A stretch of DNA of 11,587 nucleotides. Origin: Oscillospiraceae bacterium UBA4632 (lineage in GTDB: Bacteria; Bacillota; Clostridia; Oscillospirales; Oscillospiraceae). Below are positions 6,435 through 11,587 of the stretch, piece after piece (positions within the stretch are counted from its first letter, which is position 1; every line of letters starts with the position of its first letter). Under the pieces are notes generated by a model. The model saw only the letters and a list, made by a program, of their open reading frames with translations, did not search any database and was not told the DNA's origin. Location of the stretch: assembly GCA_002405995.1 (NCBI GenBank), contig DHMW01000123.1, positions 1-11,587 of the forward strand, given 5' to 3'. A program made the translations under genes and the position numbers.

Positions 6435-6477
6435 AAAACGGGAGGCGCTCTCCAAAGCGGAGAGCGCCTCCCGTTTT
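6435..6477. terminator. Bidirectional terminator between the DUF2812 gene and the feo operon
   Basis: A perfect 19-bp stem (6435-6453 with 6459-6477) closes a 5-nt AAAGC loop and is flanked by AAAA on one side and TTTT on the other, so it is a good intrinsic terminator on both strands. It lies 12 nt after the DUF2812 stop and 9 nt after the end of the Cys-rich gene on minus, serving both convergent units. Confidence 0.95.
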
Positions 6478-6486
6478 ACACAGGCT

Positions 6487-6627
6487 TTACGGCTTTTTCG
6501 GGCAGCCTGCGCGGCAGTGTGCGCAATCGCCGCAGCCGCCGCGCTTCACGCTCCCGCGCCGGGCGCGCAGGGCGAGGATCGCCGCAAGCGCCACAAGTGC
6601 CAGCAGCAGCCAGTCGAGCGCGCTCAT
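6487..6627 (-). CDS. FeoB-associated Cys-rich membrane protein
   Basis: A 46-residue protein with one N-terminal membrane helix (about residues 5-20, LDWLLLALVALAAILAL), a basic stretch (RARRGSVKR), and a cysteine cluster CGDCAHCRAGC (Cys32, 35, 38 and 42) before a CPKKP end. Small proteins of this build are found right after feoB in many Bacillota and are thought to assist or regulate ferrous-iron import, perhaps by holding iron or a cluster at the inner mouth; the exact role is unsettled. Its ATG overlaps the feoB stop (ATGA), so it is translationally coupled. A longer reading from upstream would overlap feoB and does not look like this family. Confidence 0.85.
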   Translation of the reverse strand: MSALDWLLLALVALAAILALRARRGSVKRGGCGDCAHCRAGCPKKP

Positions 6628-8615
6628 ATCAGCAGCCCTCCCAGCGTGTAAGCGGCGAGGGCGACGGCCCATGCGACAGCGCACTGCATCGCAACGACGC
6701 CCGCGGTCTTGAGCGCGGAGCCTAACTCGCGCCGGATGGTGGCGACAGCGGCCACACAGGGTGTGTAGAGCAGCGTAAAGACGAGAAAGCTTACCGCCGA
6801 GCGCGTGGTGAAGAGCGAAGCGATCGCCGCGCCGCCGAGCAGGATCTCAAGCGTGCTGACGACGCTCTCCTTGGCGATAAAGCCAGAGATGAGCGAGGTG
6901 GCGCAGCGCCAGTCGGCAAAGCCGAGCGGGGCAAAGACCGGCGCAATGGACCGCCCGATGAGCGCCAGCAGGCTCTGCGCGCTGTCAGATACGACGTTGA
7001 GGCGGGTGTCGAAGCTCTGCAAAAACCAGATGACGATCGTGGCGAGAAAGATGACCGTAAAGGCGCGCTGGAGGAAGTCCTTTGCCTTTTCCCACAGCAG
7101 CAGCGCTACACTCTTGAGCCCGGGCAGGCGGTAGTTCGGCAGCTCCATGACAAAGGGAACCGGCTTGCCGCGGAACACCGTCCGGTTCATCACCAGCGCC
7201 GCAAGGATGCCGATGAGGATGCCGAGCAGGTACAGCGAGATCATTACGAGTGCGCGGTGCGCGGGGAAAAACGTCGCTGTGAAGAAGGCATAGATCGAAA
7301 TTTTCGCCGAACAGCTCATATATGGCGTCAGGAGAATGGTCATTCTGCGGTCGCGGTCGGACGAGACGGTGCGCGTCGCCATGATGGCGGGCACTGAGCA
7401 GCCGAAGCCGATGAGCATCGGCACGATGCTGCGTCCGGAAAGCCCGATGCGGCGCAGGGGCTTGTCCATCACAAATGCGACGCGCGCCATATAGCCGGTA
7501 TCCTCCAGGATGGAGAGAAAGAAAAAGAGCGTGACGATGATGGGCAGGAACACAAGCACGCTGCCGACGCCGGCAAAAATGCCGTCGATGATCAGGCTGT
7601 GCACCACAGGATTGATGCCGTAGGCGGTCAGCGCCCGATCGACCGCGCCGGTCAGCGCGTCCACGCCGAGTCCCAGAAGGTCGGACAGCCGCTGTCCGAT
7701 CACATCGAACGTGAGGTAAAATGTGAGCAGCATGATGGCGAGGAACGCCGGGATAGCGGTGTAGCGGCCGGTGAGGAGCCGGTCGATCTGTACGGAGCGC
7801 GCGTGCTCGCGGCTTTCGCGGCATTTGACGACGGAGGCGGCAACTACGCCCTCGATAAAGGTGTAGCGCATGTCGGCAAGCGCCGCGTTGCGGTCGAGTC
7901 CGGTCTCGCTTTCCATCTGCACCACGCAGTGCTCAAGCAGCTCCTTTTCGTTCTGGTCAAGCTGGAGCCGGTCGGCAAGATCGTCCCCGCCTTCGATCAG
8001 CTTTGTTGCGCAGAAGCGCGCGGGCACGCCGATGCGGTCGGCATGGTCGGCGATCAGATGCACGACGGCGTGGATGCAGCGGTGGACGGCGGAATCATCT
8101 GCGCAGAAGTCCGTCACCCTGGGCAGCGTTTTGCTGCGCGCGGCGGCGAGCGCCTGGCCGAGCAGCTCGCTCACGCCCTCGCCCTTTGCGGCGGCGATGG
8201 GGACGACGGGGATGCCGAGCGCCGCGCTCATCTTCTGCACGTCGATCGTGCCGCCGTTGGCGCGCACCTCGTCCATCATATTCAGCGCCAGCACCATCGG
8301 CACGCGCAGCTCGAGCAGCTGAAGCGTGAGGTAAAGGTTGCGCTCGATATTGGTCGCATCCACGATGTTGATGATGCCGTCCGGCTTCTGGTTGATGATA
8401 AAATCGCGGGAGACGATCTCCTCCTGCGTGTAGGGGCGCAGGGAGTAGATGCCCGGCAGATCCACGACGGAGCAGCCCTTTTCCCCGCGGATCTCGCCTA
8501 CCTTCTGATCGACCGTCACGCCGGGGAAGTTGCCCACGTGCTGGTTGGAGCCGGTGAGCGCGTTGAACAGCGTTGTTTTGCCGCAGTTCTGATTGCCGGC
8601 AAGTGCAAAGATCAT
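6624..8615 (-). CDS. feoB: Ferrous iron transport protein B (FeoB)
   Basis: FeoB is the membrane permease for Fe(II), important in anoxic habitats. The 663 residues cover a full though compact FeoB. N-terminal G domain: G1 GNQNCGKTT (7-15), G2 PGVTVD (31-36), G3 DLPGIYSL (52-59), G4 NMMD (112-115). A helical spacer (GDI-like) follows to about 280, then the membrane part with two gate repeats: GFGCSVPAIMATR (403-415) and MSCSAKISIYAFF (433-445) in the first, ELPNYRLPGLKSV (491-503) as linker, and GFIAKESVVSTLEILLG (578-594) in the second. Its ATG overlaps the feoA stop (ATGA) and its own stop overlaps the start of the small Cys-rich gene in the same way. Confidence 0.97.
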   Translation of the reverse strand: MIFALAGNQNCGKTTLFNALTGSNQHVGNFPGVTVDQKVGEIRGEKGCSVVDLPGIYSLRPYTQEEIVSRDFIINQKPDGIINIVDATNIERNLYLTLQLLELRVPMVLALNMMDEVRANGGTIDVQKMSAALGIPVVPIAAAKGEGVSELLGQALAAARSKTLPRVTDFCADDSAVHRCIHAVVHLIADHADRIGVPARFCATKLIEGGDDLADRLQLDQNEKELLEHCVVQMESETGLDRNAALADMRYTFIEGVVAASVVKCRESREHARSVQIDRLLTGRYTAIPAFLAIMLLTFYLTFDVIGQRLSDLLGLGVDALTGAVDRALTAYGINPVVHSLIIDGIFAGVGSVLVFLPIIVTLFFFLSILEDTGYMARVAFVMDKPLRRIGLSGRSIVPMLIGFGCSVPAIMATRTVSSDRDRRMTILLTPYMSCSAKISIYAFFTATFFPAHRALVMISLYLLGILIGILAALVMNRTVFRGKPVPFVMELPNYRLPGLKSVALLLWEKAKDFLQRAFTVIFLATIVIWFLQSFDTRLNVVSDSAQSLLALIGRSIAPVFAPLGFADWRCATSLISGFIAKESVVSTLEILLGGAAIASLFTTRSAVSFLVFTLLYTPCVAAVATIRRELGSALKTAGVVAMQCAVAWAVALAAYTLGGLLI

Positions 8616-8842
8616 CGCAGCTCACCCTCCACCTCGATCTTTTTCGCTTCCTCCACGCGCAGCGTCAGCTCATAGCCGCGCACGCGGATCTCGATGGGGT
8701 CGCCCATGGGCGCAGCCTTTTGCAGCGTGACGCGTGTGCGCGGGATAAGCCCCATATCAAGCAGGCGGCAGCGCAGCGCGCCGTCGCCGCCAACGGCGGT
8801 GATGACGGCGGATGCGCCGACCTTCAGTTCGTTCAGAGTCAT
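8612..8842 (-). CDS. feoA: Ferrous iron transport protein A (FeoA)
   Basis: A 76-residue FeoA, a small SH3-like cytoplasmic protein needed for FeoB activity. Visible family features: MTLNELKVGASAVI at the start, CRLLDMGLIPRTRVTLQKAAPMGDPIEIRVRGYELTLR in the middle and a short basic/acidic end. AAGGAG (plus-strand CTCCTT at 8852-8857) lies 9 nt before the ATG. It is the first gene of feoA-feoB-Cys-rich, with four-base overlaps at both junctions. Confidence 0.95.
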   Translation of the reverse strand: MTLNELKVGASAVITAVGGDGALRCRLLDMGLIPRTRVTLQKAAPMGDPIEIRVRGYELTLRVEEAKKIEVEGELR

Positions 8843-8877
8843 AGCGTTTTGCTCCTTTTTCTCTCTTCTGACAACTC

Positions 8878-8907
8878 AGACTATCACGCTGCAGGGGCAG
8901 CTGTCAA
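8878..8907 (-). promoter_or_regulatory. Candidate feo operon promoter with internal inverted repeat
   Basis: On the minus strand a consensus TTGACA (8907-8902) is followed after 18 nt by TAGTCT (8883-8878) with a TG one base upstream, an extended -10. The -10 itself is poor. The spacer contains an inverted repeat, GCTGC-AGGG-GCAGC (8888-8901), and the region is flanked by TGACAACT (8869-8876) and AGCTGTCA (8899-8906). These could be operators, but they do not match a Fur or DtxR box that I recognise. Confidence 0.45.
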
Positions 8908-8916
8908 GCGATGGGC

Positions 8917-8960
8917 AAAAGAAAGGCCTGCGCGGCTGCCGGAACGGGCGCACAGGCTTT
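8917..8960 (-). terminator. Terminator of the cyclo-ligase gene
   Basis: Read on minus, AAAGCCTG..CGC (8960-8948) pairs with GCG.CAGG.CTTT (8933-8922) with two small bulges, then CTTTTG follows. It lies about 110 nt after the cyclo-ligase stop and just upstream of the feo promoter, so it would isolate feo from the upstream gene. The bulges lower certainty. Confidence 0.5.
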
Positions 8961-9072
8961 ATCTTTGCAATGTAACGTTAAACGTGCGGCGGTTTTGGGA
9001 CGATGGAAAACGCAGCTTGCTGGAAAGCCCCGGCGCAGCGCGGTAAAATACGGATAACGGAAGCGCCGCCCC

Positions 9073-9648
9073 TTACTGCGCCTGCGGCGCGAGGACGCCG
9101 TTTTCCGTGATGAGCATGGTGCAGCGCATGTCGTGCTCCTCGACCGGTACCTCGGGGGAGAGGAGCTGCTCGCGGCAGATCAGCGCCGTGGGGCAGCGGA
9201 GCTGCGGCAGCAGGCGGTCGTAATATCCGCCGCCCTGACCGAGGCGGCGGCCCGCGCGGTCAAACGACAGGCAGGGCACGACGGCAAAGTCGATCTCCGC
9301 CGCGGTGACGAGGGGGCAGTCCTGCTTAGGCTCAAGGATGCCGTAAGCGCCGGATTCGAGGTCGTCCGCTGAGCGCACAACACACAGGTCGATGGCGTGC
9401 TCGGCGGCGCAGCGGGGCAGGATCAGCGTTTTGCCCGCGGCGATGGTCTCACTCATGAGAAGCGAGGTGTCGATCTCCTTCTCAGTGCCCGCAAAGGCAA
9501 AGACGACCTTTGCGCGCTTGAATTCCTCCAGCGCGAGGACACAGCGGCAGATGGCCTCGGAGCTTGCGGCCTTGTAGGCGGGGTCGAGCGTGCGCTCCTT
9601 TCTGCGGATCAACGTGCGCAGGGCCTTCTTTTCTTCGGTGACGGACAT
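9073..9648 (-). CDS. 5-formyltetrahydrofolate cyclo-ligase
   Basis: This enzyme uses ATP to turn 5-formyl-THF into 5,10-methenyl-THF, rescuing folate from a dead-end form. The 191 residues match the usual length. Features in order: KKALRTLIRRKERTL near the N-terminus, VFAFAGTEKEIDTSLL in the first substrate-binding part, LILPRC, then PCLSFDRAGRRLGQGGGYYDRLLP, whose GQGGGYYDR is the ATP/phosphate-binding signature of the family, and the EHDMRC that precedes the C-terminal strand. A strong AGGAGGA (plus strand 9656-9662) lies 7 nt before ATG 9648. It is divergent from folD, which acts on the same methenyl/methylene-THF pool. Known under several symbols (fau, ygfA, yqgN, MTHFS), so none is assigned. 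Confidence 0.95.
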   Translation of the reverse strand: MSVTEEKKALRTLIRRKERTLDPAYKAASSEAICRCVLALEEFKRAKVVFAFAGTEKEIDTSLLMSETIAAGKTLILPRCAAEHAIDLCVVRSADDLESGAYGILEPKQDCPLVTAAEIDFAVVPCLSFDRAGRRLGQGGGYYDRLLPQLRCPTALICREQLLSPEVPVEEHDMRCTMLITENGVLAPQAQ

Positions 9649-9683
9649 GACGGGTTCCTCCTGGATCGGCAGTGATTTACCCT

Positions 9684-9712
9684 ATCGTAACAAAAAGCGG
9701 AGGAAAAGGCAA
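9684..9712 (-). promoter_or_regulatory. Promoter of the cyclo-ligase gene
   Basis: On minus, TTGCCT (9712-9707) and TACGAT (9689-9684) are 17 nt apart and preceded by TG as an extended -10. It is about 35 nt upstream of the ATG. Both hexamers match consensus at four of six positions. Confidence 0.6.
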
Positions 9713-9761
9713 GGCGGCGAAGAAAGTAAATTTTTCCCCTCGCCGTGCTTGGGAAAAGAAA

Positions 9762-9790
9762 TTGACAGCATTTTCTTATTTTGTTATGCT
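9762..9790 (+). promoter_or_regulatory. folD promoter
   Basis: Consensus TTGACA (9762-9767) and TATGCT (9785-9790) with 17-nt spacing, and TG at 9782-9783 for an extended -10. The leader of about 40 nt contains GCTGCGGCGCAGC (9803-9815), a small hairpin just before the ribosome site. The -35 elements of this and the cyclo-ligase promoter are about 50 bp apart, back to back. Confidence 0.85.
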
Positions 9791-9838
9791 TGCCTTACAG
9801 AGCTGCGGCGCAGCCGCACGACGAGGAGGAAAAGAAAT

Positions 9839-10693
9839 ATGGCAATGCTGCTCAAGGGAGCCGAGGTCGCCAAGACGCTGACCGAGGAGCTCCATGCAAA
9901 GACGGAAGAACTGAAGGCGAACGGCGTTGAGCCGTGCCTTGCGATCCTGCGCGTGGGCGCGCGCGAGGACGACCTTGCCTATGAGCGCGGGGCGCTCAAG
10001 CGCTGCGAGAAGGCCGGCGTGCTGGTGCGGCAGGTCATCCTGCCGGAGGACGTGCCGCAGCGCGAGCTGATGGACAACATCCAGTCGCTCAACGAGGACG
10101 ACGCGGTCCACGGCGTGCTGATGTTCCGCCCGCTGCCGGGGCACCTTGACGATGAGGCGGCGCGCGCGGCACTTGACCCGAAAAAGGACATGGACGGCAT
10201 CACCGACGGTTCGATGACCGCTGTGTACGCCGGTACCAAGGGCGGCTATCCCCCCTGCACCGCCGCGGCCTGCGTGGCGCTGCTCAAGCACTACAGCATC
10301 CCCATCAAGGGCAAGCGCGTGGTGGTCATCGGACGCAGCCTTGTCATCGGCAAGCCGGTTTCCCTGCTGCTGCTGGCCGAGCATGCGACCGTGACCATCT
10401 GCCACAGCCGCAGCGAGAACCTGCCCGACATCTGCCGCGAGGCGGACATTCTCGTCGTTGCCGCCGGTAAGGCCGGCATGGTCGGCGCGGAGAGCGTGCG
10501 TGCGGGGCAGGTCGTGCTGGATGTCGGCATCCATGTCGGCGCGGACGGCAATCTTTGCGGGGATACCCGCTTTGCCGAGGTCGAGCCCATCGTCGAAGCC
10601 ATCACGCCGGTGCCCGGCGGCGTCGGCACGGTGACGAGCACGATCCTGGCAAGCCATGTCGTCGAGGCGGCGGAGCGCGCGGCGCGGAAGTGA
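9839..10693 (+). CDS. folD: FolD-like methylene-THF dehydrogenase/cyclohydrolase with altered active site
   Basis: FolD interconverts 5,10-methylene-THF, methenyl-THF and 10-formyl-THF with NADP(H). The 284 residues fit the family. Visible: the N-terminal catalytic domain with KKDMDGI (115-121, Asp119 at the E. coli Asp121 position), PPCTAAACVALL (138-149), the Rossmann part VVVIGRSLVIGKPVSLLLL (161-179), ADILVVAAGK, VVLDVGIH (225-232) and TPVPGGVGTVTSTIL (256-270). Odd: the YxxxK motif reads Y48-ERGA, so Ala52 replaces the catalytic Lys; Lys54 matches the second conserved Lys. The usual VQLPLP reads MFRPLP (95-100), with Phe96 at the Gln position. ATG 9839 has AGGAGG at 9824-9829. No terminator follows, so the next gene may be co-transcribed. 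Confidence 0.9.
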   Translation: MAMLLKGAEVAKTLTEELHAKTEELKANGVEPCLAILRVGAREDDLAYERGALKRCEKAGVLVRQVILPEDVPQRELMDNIQSLNEDDAVHGVLMFRPLPGHLDDEAARAALDPKKDMDGITDGSMTAVYAGTKGGYPPCTAAACVALLKHYSIPIKGKRVVVIGRSLVIGKPVSLLLLAEHATVTICHSRSENLPDICREADILVVAAGKAGMVGAESVRAGQVVLDVGIHVGADGNLCGDTRFAEVEPIVEAITPVPGGVGTVTSTILASHVVEAAERAARK

Positions 10694-10752
10694 CCCTTCC
10701 GGGCCGGGCGGCATAGAGGAAAAACACAGCCGGGCGGAAAACAGGAGGACTT

Positions 10753-11247
10753 ATGGGACTTTATGACGCAGTTGACAAAGGAAAACCGAAGCCCAAACGC
10801 CTGACGGGACCCGTCGCGCTCTGCTGTGCGCTGTTTCTGCTGTTCGGCGCGCTGACGTTCTGGGCGTGCCGCCACCAGCTCCGCTTCAAGTCGTTTTTCT
10901 CCGAGCTGACGGACAGCACCCGCTATGCCCGCCATTCCGGCGCGTTCCGCGTTACGGTGAACGGCAAGCAGACGGACGCGGTGATCGACGATCTCAGCGA
11001 ACTGCTTGCGTGCATTGGCGACGCGGGGGCGGGGCGCACCGATGCTGCGCCGGAGGAGGCACCCTATGCCGTGATCGACTATGGCGACGGCACAACGCTC
11101 GAGATCTGGCAGGTCGAGCTCGTGAATCCGTCCAACAGCTGGACGGAGGGGCCGTTCTTCCGCTACACGAATGCGGAGGGGAAGCCGTATTCCTACGACA
11201 CCGACCAGCTCCGCTGGGAGCGCGTTGTCCGGCTCCTGGGGGAGTGA
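10753..11247 (+). CDS. Hypothetical single-helix membrane protein
   Basis: A 164-residue protein I do not recognise. A short basic cytoplasmic head (KGKPKPKR, 10-16) is followed by one membrane helix at about 19-38, which would place the remaining 125 residues outside the cell or facing it. That part has FRVTVNGKQTDAVIDDLSELL (65-85), an AVIDYGDGTTLEIWQVEL strand pair (106-123), and SYDTDQLRWERVVRLLGE at the end, the look of a small beta-rich domain. There is no catalytic motif. A strong AGGAGG (10743-10748) lies only 4 nt before ATG 10753, but no better start exists. It begins 59 nt after folD with no promoter or terminator seen between them. Confidence 0.7.
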   Translation: MGLYDAVDKGKPKPKRLTGPVALCCALFLLFGALTFWACRHQLRFKSFFSELTDSTRYARHSGAFRVTVNGKQTDAVIDDLSELLACIGDAGAGRTDAAPEEAPYAVIDYGDGTTLEIWQVELVNPSNSWTEGPFFRYTNAEGKPYSYDTDQLRWERVVRLLGE

Positions 11248-11276
11248 AAAAAGGAAAAGGCCGCCTAAAGCGGTAA

Positions 11277-11310
11277 AAAAGGGGAGCGCCCGGTCGGGCG
11301 CTCCCCTTTT
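11277..11310. terminator. Bidirectional terminator between the hypothetical gene and the PFOR gene
   Basis: GGGGAGCGCCCG (11281-11292) and its perfect complement (11295-11306) form a 12-bp GC-rich stem around GT, in practice a 4-nt GGTC loop. AAAA precedes and TTTT follows, so it can stop transcription from both converging genes. Confidence 0.93.
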
Positions 11311-11326
11311 GCTTATGCGGTGGGAA

Positions 11327-11587
11327 TTACTGCTTATCGTACATATCGATGAGCTTGGTGAGGTGCTCATAGCGCTCCTTCGCCGCTTCCTCGTTGCGCT
11401 CGAAGAGGCCTTCGGCACGCTCGGGGAACTCACGGGTCAGGCGGCTGTAGCGCGCCTCGTTCATCAGGAATTCACGGTAACCGCCGGCAGGCGCCTTGGA
11501 GTCGAGCGTGAACTTCTTGTCCGCCGCAGGATTGAAGCGGAACAGGTTCCAGTAGCCGCACTCAACGGCCTTCTTCATTTCCTTCTG
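11327..11587 (-). CDS. nifJ: Pyruvate:ferredoxin (flavodoxin) oxidoreductase, C-terminus, 5' end outside window
   Basis: The frame is open to the window edge; the 86 visible residues are the end of the protein, so the internal Met at 11578 is not a start. The sequence VECGYWNLFRFNPA, FTLDSKAP, YREFLMNEARYSRL, FPERAEGLFERNEEAAKERYEHL is characteristic of the C-terminal region of the single-chain PFOR of anaerobes, which decarboxylates pyruvate to acetyl-CoA and passes electrons to ferredoxin. The thiamine-diphosphate and iron-sulfur domains would lie outside the window. Its transcript ends at the terminator 17 nt beyond its stop. Confidence 0.93.
   Translation of the reverse strand, partial: QKEMKKAVECGYWNLFRFNPAADKKFTLDSKAPAGGYREFLMNEARYSRLTREFPERAEGLFERNEEAAKERYEHLTKLIDMYDKQ

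Noticed and set aside
5360..6455. Several long alternative frames on both strands within the DUF2812 gene
   Set aside because: They are Arg/Ala/Pro-rich shadows of the GC-rich coding frame with no ribosome site or motif.
9590..9838. Longer FolD reading from ATG 9590
   Set aside because: It overlaps the divergent cyclo-ligase gene and the folD promoter; ATG 9839 has a strong AGGAGG and the family N-terminus.
9791..9838. Tetrahydrofolate riboswitch in the folD leader
   Set aside because: The leader is only about 40 nt with one short hairpin, too small for the known THF riboswitch fold.

Overview
The window looks like chromosomal DNA of a GC-rich anaerobic Clostridia bacterium, most likely an Oscillospiraceae-type gut commensal. 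This is inferred from protein style and gene content: a pyruvate:ferredoxin oxidoreductase tail, FeoA/FeoB ferrous-iron uptake with a small Cys-rich partner, a PadR plus DUF2812 module, and a divergent FolD. Bacillota-type AGGAGG ribosome sites and TTGACA/TATAAT promoters agree. No rRNA, tRNA, CRISPR array, insertion sequence or phage gene is visible. The taxonomic placement is inference.

Layout. 1-237 is the C-terminal S1 domain of polynucleotide phosphorylase. 373-786 is a short single-repeat EamA-type membrane protein of clearly lower GC, followed by a perfect palindromic terminator. 902-2290 is mnmE (tRNA wobble-uridine modification GTPase). 2385-4213 is a two-gene operon with its own strong promoter: a DegV lipid-binding protein and prmA, joined by an ATGA overlap. 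4293-6422 is a PadR regulator whose promoter holds two identical 16-bp operator-like repeats, then a broken remnant of a DUF2812 gene, then an intact five-helix DUF2812 membrane protein. A 19-bp bidirectional terminator follows.

The minus strand then carries feoA, feoB and a 46-residue Cys-rich membrane protein (8842 down to 6487), each joined to the next by an ATGA overlap. Upstream of it, also on minus, is 5-formyltetrahydrofolate cyclo-ligase (9648-9073). Divergent from this on plus is folD (9839-10693), followed by a 164-residue single-helix protein of unknown function. The window ends in the C-terminus of pyruvate:ferredoxin oxidoreductase on minus.

How the genes fit together. The cyclo-ligase and FolD sit back to back with separate promoters and both act on one-carbon folates. 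The feo genes form one iron-import unit. PadR and the DUF2812 protein probably form an autoregulated membrane module, which is the least understood part of the window. The observations most worth a second look are the twin PadR operator candidates, the DUF2812 paralogue reduced to its two ends, and the FolD in which two usual active-site residues (Lys and Gln) are replaced.
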